Under the pieces are notes generated by a model. That model made no database searches and was not told the DNA's origin. It worked only from the letters and a program-made list of their open reading frames with translations. From NCBI GenBank assembly GCA_018819285.1, contig JAHJQM010000057.1:1-40374 (forward strand): 40,374 bases of DNA, in the 5' to 3' direction. Numbering within the stretch: the first letter of the stretch is position 1; every line of letters starts with the position of its first letter. This DNA comes from Candidatus Omnitrophota bacterium (lineage in GTDB: Bacteria; Omnitrophota; Gorgyraeia; Gorgyraeales; Gorgyraeaceae). Both the position numbers and the translations under genes were made by a program. Shown here piece after piece: positions 17,304 through 24,722 of the stretch.

Positions 17304-17332
17304 TTGACAAGAAAACGTTTTCATGGTATATT
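17304..17332 (+). promoter_or_regulatory. Sigma-70 type promoter of the TPI-aldolase fusion gene
   Basis: TTGACA at 17304-17309 is separated by 17 bases from TATATT at 17327-17332, with an extended -10 TGG just before it. It lies about 60 bases upstream of the ATG at 17392 and follows the helicase stop. This is one of the best promoter matches in the window. Confidence 0.8.
17311..17322. promoter_or_regulatory. Palindromic operator candidate, LacI-family type
   Basis: GAAAACGTTTTC is a perfect 12-bp palindrome with a central CG, the layout of many LacI/CcpA-family operators. It occupies most of the spacer between the -35 and -10 boxes of the promoter at 17304-17332, so a bound repressor would block RNA polymerase. 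The regulator is not in the window. The assignment is by pattern only. Confidence 0.55.
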
Positions 17333-17391
17333 TTAATATATAGATTTTAAAAGTATTATAAATATATTAATAAAAAAGGAGAGAGAAAAAA

Positions 17392-20163
17392 ATGAATACT
17401 GGTAAATCAATAAATAAAATCATATCGTTTTTGCTCGCCTTGATTTTTGTATCCACAAACACAGCTTATTCTTCAGACAAGACATTAAGGGTTCCGCTTC
17501 AAACTAAACGCGTTGAAGAGTTTCTTGGTAGAGTAACTGAGAAAGCTCAGGCATTGAAAAGGGCAACGGAAGCTGTCAGAATTACTGTTATTGGCGGAAA
17601 CTGGAAGATGGAAGTCACAAGTAAAGAAGAAGCAGAAGCTTTGTTGAAAAATATTATTGAGAGCATAAAAGACGAAGATATAAGTGGCACAGAAGTTGTT
17701 GTTGGCGTACCCATAGCATTTATGGATCATTTATCTGGAATCCTGAGAAGCGCAGAGGCAAATGAAGAAAACCTGAAAGGAAAGATAAAAATTGCGGCGC
17801 AGAATATAGCAGGCGCAAAAAAAGGAGCCTTGACAGGCAGGACAAGCATTTCGCAGGTTAAAGACCTGGGAGCTACTTATGTAATTATAGGGCATTCAGA
17901 ACAGAGAAGAGATAAATCTGAAAAGCTCATTTCAACAGAAAATGAGGCAATAAATAATAAGGTTCAATTAGCGCTTAAAGAAGGGCTTGTGCCTATAGTA
18001 TGCGTTGGCGAAAGCCTTGACGAAAGAACGGATGGGAAAACAAACAGTATAGTTGAAGATATGATTAGAAGAGCCTTCGCTGGTTTAAATAAAGAGCAGG
18101 TATCCAAGCTTATAATCGCTTATGAACCAGTATGGGCTATCGGAATAGGTAAGACAGCTGCGACACCGCAACAAGCAGAAGAGGTCTTGAGACTAATAAG
18201 AAGGCTTATACTTGATATGTTTGACGAAGATACTGCTTCTAAGGTTAGGATTATCTATGGCGGCAGCGTGAAGCCTGATAATATTGCAGGGTTAATGGAT
18301 AAATCTATTATTCCGGATAATGACGGCGCACTTGTAGGAGGAGCGAGCCTTAAAGCGGATTCATTTATAGGTATAGTAAAAGGAGTTCAGACGGTTTTTG
18401 CTGACTCTCAAGGTGTCAAAGTTACAGGAAATACGCAATTTAGAATAGGCTATCAACCTGCAACAGATGTTAAAGAGCTTCTTAAAAATCTCAAAGGCGT
18501 TTTGGAGTTTGATGCAAGCGGAAATGTGGTAATTACCAATGAAGACAAGCTGCGCTCAGAAACAATAGATTATCTTGCAAAAGAGGCAGCCCTTAATAGC
18601 AACGATGACATTAAAGCAGCGGCTCAGTTTCTTATACGCTCGGCAGCAATATCGTTAGGTATTATACCTGCGTCAATCAATGATTTTTATATGGCTAGAA
18701 AAAATGATACATGGAAAGATATGACAGTCCCTGCGGTTAATATCAGAACCGATGGATATGAAACAGCCAGACAGGTTTTCAGGGTAGTTAAAGAACAGAA
18801 GATAGGCGCGATCATCCTGGAATTAGCAAAATCTGAGACGCGTTATTCAGGCCAAAGCGTATCCGAATTTACAACTGTTGGTTTTGCAGCCGCTATTAAA
18901 GAAGGTTATACCGGACAGATATTTTTCCAGGGCGACCATTATCAGGTAGATCAGAAGAAATATGCCAAGGAACCTAATAAAGAAATTGATACTTTGAAGA
19001 GATTTATCCGAGAATCAATACTGGCAGGAGAATATAATATTGATTTGGATCCTTCAACGCTTGTGAATGAAGAAGCTCTGGATGAAATTGTAGTTTTCGA
19101 AAACAACCTGGTTGATAAATATCTTAAGGGTCGTCCTGAGTTGGCGCAAGGCCTGGACGAATCCGGTCTCAAAGCTCTTAGGCATAAACTCATAGATGAA
19201 TTACCGTTAACAAACGAGCAAGAAACTACATTAGATGCGCTTTATGAAAGATTGCACAGAGATACAGCTAAAGTTACCATGGAATTCATGAGGTATATCC
19301 GCGGATTAGAAAAAGAACTATTAGACGGCAAGATTACAATTTCAATCGGGATAGAAGAAAGGCATATCGATAATCCAAAGCATAAAAATAACCCGAGTAC
19401 TGTAAAGGGTTCGATAGCGCTGGCTCAAAAGATTCTAAAGATGTGCACAGCTGAAGGCTTGGTCGGGCCAAGCAAGATTGCGCTGCAGACAGGTACTATG
19501 CATGGTCTGGGCGGAAAGGTTGATTTTGGAATTTACGAGCGTCATCTTGCAGCAGCTCCTTCTCTGGGAATAGCCGTGTTTGTGCAGCACGGAGCTTCTA
19601 CCATAAAGGATAGAGGCGATTTTAAAAAAATGCCCATTGGAGGCGTTGGGGAAGTCCACCTTGCAACAGAATACCAAAAGATTACCCTGGGAATTATAGC
19701 AAGGATGATGCCGGATTTAGCTGAAAAAATGGCGCAATATTTAGAGGATCTGATGGTCACATATCCAGATACCTATGGAAAAAAGTTTGGTGAAAAATGG
19801 GCGCAGGCTTTTAATGACTCTGCGCAACAAGGTAAGTCTCGTCGCGATATCATAGTAGAAATCTTGGCTGATGAATTGCCAGGCAAATTAGCCGGAAGCC
19901 TAAAGGACCTTACCAAAGAATTATCAGGCCCGTTTAAAAATGAAATATGGAATGCCCCGGCGCCTGTTCGCGAGGCAATGCGCCAAGCATTATATAAAGA
20001 ATTCTCTGAAATATTCCAGATGCTAGGAGCTAGAGAAACGCAGGAACTTGTAGAATCGATTATCCCTGTTGCTAAACAGCCGGTTGTGCTTGCTCAGCAT
20101 CCTGAAGTTTTAACTCAAACGATAGCGGCTAACCTTACAAATCGTACCAGGCACGAATTGTAA
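17392..20163 (+). CDS. Exported triosephosphate isomerase / class II fructose-bisphosphate aldolase fusion
   Basis: A 923-residue protein with three parts. Residues 1-27 are a Sec signal peptide (K5, K9, hydrophobic 10-22, likely cut after A25-Y-S27). Residues about 62-340 are a full triosephosphate isomerase: NWKM with Lys72, IIGHSEQR with His168, AYEPVWAIG with Glu245, YGGSV and GALVGGASL. Residues about 350-900 resemble a long class II aldolase: GDHYQVD with His516, ISIGIEERHID, QTGTMHG with His704 and VQHGAST with His733 as probable zinc and substrate sites. The two activities are consecutive steps of glycolysis. The TIM part has Arg150 where nearly all enzymes have Glu (TGE). GGAGAG precedes the ATG. 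The last codons and stop come from a 41-bp repeat. Export is predicted from the N-terminus alone. Confidence 0.88.
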   Translation: MNTGKSINKIISFLLALIFVSTNTAYSSDKTLRVPLQTKRVEEFLGRVTEKAQALKRATEAVRITVIGGNWKMEVTSKEEAEALLKNIIESIKDEDISGTEVVVGVPIAFMDHLSGILRSAEANEENLKGKIKIAAQNIAGAKKGALTGRTSISQVKDLGATYVIIGHSEQRRDKSEKLISTENEAINNKVQLALKEGLVPIVCVGESLDERTDGKTNSIVEDMIRRAFAGLNKEQVSKLIIAYEPVWAIGIGKTAATPQQAEEVLRLIRRLILDMFDEDTASKVRIIYGGSVKPDNIAGLMDKSIIPDNDGALVGGASLKADSFIGIVKGVQTVFADSQGVKVTGNTQFRIGYQPATDVKELLKNLKGVLEFDASGNVVITNEDKLRSETIDYLAKEAALNSNDDIKAAAQFLIRSAAISLGIIPASINDFYMARKNDTWKDMTVPAVNIRTDGYETARQVFRVVKEQKIGAIILELAKSETRYSGQSVSEFTTVGFAAAIKEGYTGQIFFQGDHYQVDQKKYAKEPNKEIDTLKRFIRESILAGEYNIDLDPSTLVNEEALDEIVVFENNLVDKYLKGRPELAQGLDESGLKALRHKLIDELPLTNEQETTLDALYERLHRDTAKVTMEFMRYIRGLEKELLDGKITISIGIEERHIDNPKHKNNPSTVKGSIALAQKILKMCTAEGLVGPSKIALQTGTMHGLGGKVDFGIYERHLAAAPSLGIAVFVQHGASTIKDRGDFKKMPIGGVGEVHLATEYQKITLGIIARMMPDLAEKMAQYLEDLMVTYPDTYGKKFGEKWAQAFNDSAQQGKSRRDIIVEILADELPGKLAGSLKDLTKELSGPFKNEIWNAPAPVREAMRQALYKEFSEIFQMLGARETQELVESIIPVAKQPVVLAQHPEVLTQTIAANLTNRTRHEL

Positions 20164-20169
20164 AGTTAG
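20129..20169. repeat. 41-bp palindromic repeat, copy 1 (overlaps a gene end)
   Basis: Outer arms CTAACCTTACAA and TTGTAAAGTTAG flank an inner GTACCAGGCAC. It aligns without gaps to copies at 29613-29653 and 37189-37229. Here the repeat supplies the last 11 codons (NLTNRTRHEL region) and stop of the fusion gene, and its end abuts the next promoter's -35 at 20171. Confidence 0.85.
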
Positions 20170-20170
20170 C

Positions 20171-20198
20171 TTGAAAAAAATTGGATAAATGGTATACT
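20171..20198 (+). promoter_or_regulatory. Promoter of the 20259 gene
   Basis: TTGAAA at 20171-20176, a 16-base spacer, and TATACT at 20193-20198 preceded by an extended -10 TGG. The block GGTATA(C/T)T is shared with the promoter at 17304-17332. It lies directly after the 41-bp repeat and about 60 bases before the ATG. Confidence 0.65.
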
Positions 20199-20258
20199 GT
20201 TAATAGTTTTTTGAATCCATTTATACATTAGAAATTGATTATAGAGAAAGGAAAGCAG

Positions 20259-21581
20259 ATGAAAAAACGATTGCAGGTTTTATTTGTAGTTTCGCTAGGG
20301 TGCATATTTGGCGTTAGCCTGTGCTATGCTGAGAGTATCTGGGAAAAGCAGCAAAAGGCATCTCAAGAAGCGACTCCTGATGCTACAACGTCAACAAGTT
20401 CCATAGTTTTAAATGAAATTACCATCCCTAGCCAATACGGCTCAATAATAGAAACTCACGAAGGCACAAATGGCAAGCTTATAGTGCATATCCAGGACGC
20501 TCATGCGAACTATGAAGCGCAGAAGAATATTGCAGGCATACTCGAATCGTTAATATCCAACGAAAATCTTAATCTTATATTAAGAGAAGGAAGTATTTCA
20601 ACCAATGATTTTACCTATATAAGAGATAGCGCGCCAATAGAAGAAAGGAAAAAGAAGGCGGATGAGCTCCTGAAAAAAGCTATTATAAATGCTGAGGAAT
20701 ATTTAAATATAGCATCTGATTATCCTATGTCTTTTCAGGGAATAGAAGAAAGGTCGCGTTACGATGAATTTGTAAGCGCTTTGTGGGAGATGGATAAATT
20801 TAAAGACATTGCCTTAGAATATGTTAATAAATTGACCGCAGCAGCAGATTCTATTAAACCAAAAATCTATAATGCTGAGTTACTAGCAATGGATAAAGCT
20901 AAAAAGGATTACGAAAACGAAACAATAGTCCTATCTGCATATTACAAAATCTTGGATGATATTATCAAGAAGAAAAATATCGCTATAGAAGAATTCCCAA
21001 ATTTTGCTGCATTTGTAAAAGGCGAGATAAAGGATTTAAATATAAACAGTCTATTTAAAGAAGAACTGTTAGTGGAAAATAAAATCCATGAAGCCATATC
21101 AGAAAATGATGACCAAAAGACCCTATACAAAGTCTTAACGGCGTTGTCTGTAATGGATAAAATGCTTAGGGTAAAGCTTGTTCCAGAAGAGTATGAGTAT
21201 TTTTTAGATAATAAAAAAGATTTTGATCCTCAAGTTTGGGCTGATTTTCTAAAAGAAAAATCTGATGAATCAAACTTGGGTTTAAATATACCTAATAATT
21301 ATTTTGCGATCAGCGATAACCTGCTAAAGGTAGAAAAATTTTATAGATTAGCAGGAGAAAGAGAAAAAGCATTTCTTACCAAAACTGAAGAAAGAATGAA
21401 AAAAGATAATGTTCAGATAGCTGCGCTTATAACAGGCGGATTTCATACCCCAACTTTGACTCAGCTATTATCTGATGCAGGGTATTCTTATATAGTTGTA
21501 AGCCCAAGAGTGACAACTAAAACAGACGATGATTTGTATCGTTCTACACTTAAACGGGAATGGTTACCGGAATTAAAATAA
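20259..21581 (+). CDS. Exported protein of unknown function, possibly EreA/ChaN/TraB-like fold
   Basis: The 440-residue product begins with a clear Sec signal peptide (MKKR, hydrophobic 5-22, likely cut after C-Y-A24). The mature N-terminus has LIVHIQDAHANYEAQKNI followed by LNLILREGS, and the C-terminus has ALITGGFHTPTLTQLL and YIVVSPRVT. Histidine and acid motifs at both ends of a helical middle recall the EreA/ChaN/TraB superfamily (a GxxH near each end, an E after a beta strand). This is a weak analogy and not an identification. The middle (about 120-330) is charged and probably helical. I chose ATG 20259 over an upstream TTG because AAAGGAAAG precedes it and the signal peptide then starts properly. 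It sits 98 bases after the exported TPI-aldolase gene, with its own promoter. Confidence 0.75.
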   Translation: MKKRLQVLFVVSLGCIFGVSLCYAESIWEKQQKASQEATPDATTSTSSIVLNEITIPSQYGSIIETHEGTNGKLIVHIQDAHANYEAQKNIAGILESLISNENLNLILREGSISTNDFTYIRDSAPIEERKKKADELLKKAIINAEEYLNIASDYPMSFQGIEERSRYDEFVSALWEMDKFKDIALEYVNKLTAAADSIKPKIYNAELLAMDKAKKDYENETIVLSAYYKILDDIIKKKNIAIEEFPNFAAFVKGEIKDLNINSLFKEELLVENKIHEAISENDDQKTLYKVLTALSVMDKMLRVKLVPEEYEYFLDNKKDFDPQVWADFLKEKSDESNLGLNIPNNYFAISDNLLKVEKFYRLAGEREKAFLTKTEERMKKDNVQIAALITGGFHTPTLTQLLSDAGYSYIVVSPRVTTKTDDDLYRSTLKREWLPELK

Positions 21582-21596
21582 AAGGAGGAAAATAAA

Positions 21597-22508
21597 ATGC
21601 TACAAAAAAGGCTTGTTTTTACATTGCTGGTAGCGGCAGGAATTGTAGTTATGTCCGCATTTTTTAGTATGACTTATGCGTCAAATGTTATATATGATGC
21701 TGGAAGAGGGCAGGCAGCTACTGATACGTCGGATGGGACAGCAGCAGTTGATGACGCATTGCCGCCAAAAGGAGCGGTCTATGATATGGGCAGTGATTTA
21801 ATTAATGCACGATTGTTTGTAATAGGCGAACATTTAACAAGAGAAAGGATAATAGAACTCAGGCAGAAAACCAACAATCCTGCTACGGGGAAACCCTGGT
21901 CAGAAAGCACTATAGATCGCGAAATAGCAAGTTTTTTAAAAATGGACCTATTGCGGAAAGATCCTGGAGGTGGATTTATTGTTACAAAGACTATCAATAG
22001 GCCACAATGGAATAGTATCCTTAAAGCTACCAGGCAGATACAGGGATTAGAGCAAGGTTTAAGGCGATATACAGTAGCTGATTTACCTGATGGCATTATA
22101 GATCAGATAAAAACAACTATTGAACAGGTGTTTCAAGTTAGATCTTCGAACCCTCTTGATCATGCAGCCCAAGATAAGACCATTACAACTGCTGATAGAA
22201 TAATACTAGAAAACAAAGTAGAAGTTACTAGAATAGAAGATTTTATACAGAAAGGTTTTACTATTTTAATAGCAACTAGCGTAGATGTTGGAGAAGATTT
22301 GGAATATTTAAATAGAATTACAAGTGCTTTTTCAGATCCAGACCTCATTAAACGCTTGATTCAGGAACAGGTAATAATATTTAGTCGGGTGGATGCAGAT
22401 AGCGGTATTTTTGCAGCAATAGAAGCTAATATAGCTAAGGATGCAGCCTCACGCACTGTAAATAATCTTACACAGGAACAGCAGGCAGCGTTGAAATCCG
22501 GCGTATAG
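21597..22508 (+). CDS. Exported or membrane-anchored protein with possible winged-helix segment
   Basis: The 303-residue product is not recognised. Residues 1-28 form a signal peptide or N-terminal anchor (QKR, hydrophobic 6-24, possible cut after T-Y-A28). Residues about 30-65 are low complexity and acidic. Residues about 75-125 look like a winged helix (RERIIELRQKT, WSESTIDREIASFLKMDLLRK, GGFIVTK), unusual for a protein with a signal peptide. The rest is helical with Ile and Leu repeats and no cysteines. AAGGAGG at about 21582-21588 gives a strong ribosome site 8 bases before the ATG. It lies 15 bases after the preceding exported protein, so the two are probably co-transcribed. It ends before a palindrome and a terminator. 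Confidence 0.7.
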   Translation: MLQKRLVFTLLVAAGIVVMSAFFSMTYASNVIYDAGRGQAATDTSDGTAAVDDALPPKGAVYDMGSDLINARLFVIGEHLTRERIIELRQKTNNPATGKPWSESTIDREIASFLKMDLLRKDPGGGFIVTKTINRPQWNSILKATRQIQGLEQGLRRYTVADLPDGIIDQIKTTIEQVFQVRSSNPLDHAAQDKTITTADRIILENKVEVTRIEDFIQKGFTILIATSVDVGEDLEYLNRITSAFSDPDLIKRLIQEQVIIFSRVDADSGIFAAIEANIAKDAASRTVNNLTQEQQAALKSGV

Positions 22509-22517
22509 TTAATTTTT

Positions 22518-22553
22518 AATTGTAGGGAATAGTAGCTACTATTCCCTACAATT
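22518..22553. repeat. 36-bp perfect palindrome without spacer
   Basis: Two perfect 18-base arms (AATTGTAGGGAATAGTAG and its complement) meet at 22535/22536 without a loop. It starts 9 bases after the stop of the exported-protein gene and 10 bases before a terminator. As RNA it would need to open a few central pairs to make a loop. No second copy was noticed in the window. Confidence 0.85.
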
Positions 22554-22562
22554 GCGTACTTT

Positions 22563-22602
22563 AACCCCGCATCTTTTTAAAAAAGGCGCGGGGTTTTTTA
22601 TT
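22563..22602 (+). terminator. Rho-independent terminator after the exported-protein genes
   Basis: AACCCCGC at 22563-22570 pairs with GCGGGGTT at 22588-22595. The inner CTTTTT...AAAAAG adds further pairing, and six T's follow at 22594-22599. It closes the transcription unit of the three exported proteins and isolates it from trpB. Confidence 0.88.
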
Positions 22603-22611
22603 TAACCACCT

Positions 22612-22646
22612 AAGTTGACACTCTAACAATGTTAGAGTGTCAACTT
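22612..22646. repeat. 35-bp palindromic repeat, copy 3
   Basis: The same family as 3670-3704 with one change (G to A) that makes the palindrome pair perfectly to the AAT centre. It lies between the terminator at 22563-22602 and the trpB promoter, 35 bases before the -35 box. It is not in a gene. Confidence 0.88.
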
Positions 22647-22680
22647 ATAAAACGAGAGGGACAAAGTGCGGTTAAATTGA

Positions 22681-22709
22681 TTGACACCTGTTACTTTTTT
22701 CTATATAAT
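22681..22709 (+). promoter_or_regulatory. Promoter of trpBA
   Basis: TTGACA at 22681-22686 and TATAAT at 22704-22709, both consensus, with a 17-base spacer. Transcription should start near 22716, about 20 bases before the trpB ATG. The leader is too short for a T-box or a trp attenuator. Confidence 0.82.
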
Positions 22710-22735
22710 TTATAATCTATATTGGAGATATAAGG

Positions 22736-23917
22736 ATGTTACCTGATAAATTTGGTAAATTTGGCGTATTTGGCGGGAAATTTGTGCCTGAAACTCTTAT
22801 GATGGCTCTCGAGGAGCTTGAAAAAGAGTATAAGATAGCGCAGAAAGACGCTAAATTCAAAAAAGAATTAGATAACCTGCTTGAAGTTTATGCTGGCAGG
22901 CCTACTCCGCTTTATCTTGCCAAGAATATATCAAAAAAAGCTGGCAGGAAAATTTACTTAAAAAGAGAGGATCTTCTTCATACAGGCGCCCATAAAATAA
23001 ACAATACTTTAGGCCAGGCGCTTTTGGCTGTTAAGATGGGCAAGCGTCGCATCATTGCTGAAACAGGCGCAGGGCAGCATGGCTTAGCTACTGCCACGAG
23101 CGCTGCTTTATTCGGACTTTCTTGTGATGTGTATATGGGAGAAGAAGATATTCATAGGCAGGCCCTTAATGTATTTAAGATGAGGCTTCTTGGCGCAAGG
23201 GTAATTCCTGTTTACTCTGGAAGTAAAACCCTGAAAGACGCTACAAGCGAAGCAATAAGGGACTGGGTTACAAATGTAAAAAATACATATTATGTCATAG
23301 GCTCTGCTATAGGCCCGCACCCATATCCAATGATAGTCAGGGATTTTCAATCAGTAATAGGCAAAGAGACGAAGAAGCAGTTTATGAAATACGAAAAAAG
23401 GCTCCCTGATTATATGGTCGCATGTGTTGGTGGAGGAAGCAATGCAATGGGGTTCTTTCGCCCATTTTTTAAAACAAATGTAAAACTTATCGGCGTGGAA
23501 GCAGCTGGCTTAGGCCTTAATACAGAAAAGCACGGGGCAAGCCTTTGCAAAGGTTCTGTAGGGATTCTGCATGGAACAAAAAGCTATCTTTTGCAGGATA
23601 AATTTGGCCAGGTAAAAATAGCTCATTCAATATCCGCAGGGTTAGATTACCCTGGCACCGGGCCAGAACATTCATATTATAAAGAGACAGGCAGGGCTGA
23701 ATATACAGCTGTTGCGGATAAAGAGGCGCTTCAGGGATTTAAAATGCTCACAGAGCTCGAAGGCATAATACCTGCTTTAGAGTCAAGCCATGCAATATAT
23801 TACGCTGCAAAGAAATTAGCGCCAAAGATAGGTAGAGATAAAATAATAGCAGTATGCCTTTCTGGAAGAGGAGATAAAGACATAGATATAGTTAAAGGTT
23901 TAAAGTTTAAGGTTTAA
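22736..23917 (+). CDS. trpB: Tryptophan synthase beta chain
   Basis: A 393-residue PLP enzyme that condenses indole with serine. The PLP lysine lies in [16 protein letters not shown] (about residues 82-97), with AETGAGQHG and the phosphate loop GGGSNAMG also present; GRGDKDI ends the protein. Length and start ([20 protein letters not shown]) match TrpB1. It follows a consensus promoter and is the first gene of a trpB-trpA pair. Other trp genes are not in the window. Confidence 0.97.
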   Translation: MLPDKFGKFGVFGGKFVPETLMMALEELEKEYKIAQKDAKFKKELDNLLEVYAGRPTPLYLAKNISKKAGRKIYLKREDLLHTGAHKINNTLGQALLAVKMGKRRIIAETGAGQHGLATATSAALFGLSCDVYMGEEDIHRQALNVFKMRLLGARVIPVYSGSKTLKDATSEAIRDWVTNVKNTYYVIGSAIGPHPYPMIVRDFQSVIGKETKKQFMKYEKRLPDYMVACVGGGSNAMGFFRPFFKTNVKLIGVEAAGLGLNTEKHGASLCKGSVGILHGTKSYLLQDKFGQVKIAHSISAGLDYPGTGPEHSYYKETGRAEYTAVADKEALQGFKMLTELEGIIPALESSHAIYYAAKKLAPKIGRDKIIAVCLSGRGDKDIDIVKGLKFKV

Positions 23918-23924
23918 GGTTTTT

Positions 23925-24719
23925 ATGTTAAATCGCATTGATTTAAAATTTAAGGAATTAAGAAAACAGGGCAAGAAAGCATTTATCGCTTTTATAATGG
24001 CAGGGGATCCGTCTTTAAGGGTTACAAAGAAGTTAATATTCGAGTTATCATTAAAAGGCGCGGATATTATTGAGCTTGGAGTGCCTTTCTCTGACCCTAT
24101 GGCAGACGGGCCTACAATACAAAAATCATCCGAGCGTGGCCTAAAGAGTAAAACCACCCTAACCAGCGTTTTTAACCTGGTTAGAAATGTCAGATTACAA
24201 ATAGAAACCCCTATTGTTTTTCTAATCTATTATAACCTGGTTTTTCATTACGGGCTTGAGAAATTCATCAACACTGCTGTAGATAGCGGAGTAGACGGAG
24301 TTGTTATTCCTGATCTGCCTCCAGAGGAATCAATAGATTTATGTAAAATCGCAAAGAAAAATAGATTTTCAATAATACATCTCCTGGCGCCTACAAGTTC
24401 CATTGATAGGGTAAAAAAAGTTTCCAACGTCTCATCAGGTTTCATATATTATGTCTCCCTCACCGGAACAACAGGCGCAAGAAAGAAATTGGCAGCGGAC
24501 ATAGGTGCAAATTTAAGAAATATAAAAAATATTACTAAAATACCTGTATGCGTTGGTTTCGGGATATCGACCCCTGGCCAGGTGAAAGAGATTCAAAAAA
24601 TATCTGACGGCGCAATAGTCGGGAGCGCGATAATAAAAGTTATCGAGAATAATATTGGAAAGAAAGATTTAGTAAAAAAAGTAGGAAATTTTGTAAAAAC
24701 CTTAAAAGGCGGAGGATAA
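23925..24719 (+). CDS. trpA: Tryptophan synthase alpha chain
   Basis: A 264-residue TIM-barrel lyase that releases indole from indole-3-glycerol phosphate and passes it to TrpB. The catalytic glutamate and aspartate lie in ELGVPFSDPMADGPTIQ, with VVIPDLPPEE, SLTGTTGARK and GFGIS following. It starts 8 bases after trpB, and manC follows 4 bases after its stop. Shine-Dalgarno is modest (AAGGTTT). Confidence 0.96.
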   Translation: MLNRIDLKFKELRKQGKKAFIAFIMAGDPSLRVTKKLIFELSLKGADIIELGVPFSDPMADGPTIQKSSERGLKSKTTLTSVFNLVRNVRLQIETPIVFLIYYNLVFHYGLEKFINTAVDSGVDGVVIPDLPPEESIDLCKIAKKNRFSIIHLLAPTSSIDRVKKVSNVSSGFIYYVSLTGTTGARKKLAADIGANLRNIKNITKIPVCVGFGISTPGQVKEIQKISDGAIVGSAIIKVIENNIGKKDLVKKVGNFVKTLKGGG

Positions 24720-24722
24720 TTT

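Noticed and set aside
22647-22735. T-box or trp leader attenuator before trpB
   Set aside because: A consensus promoter leaves only about 20 bases of leader, with no specifier or antiterminator structure.
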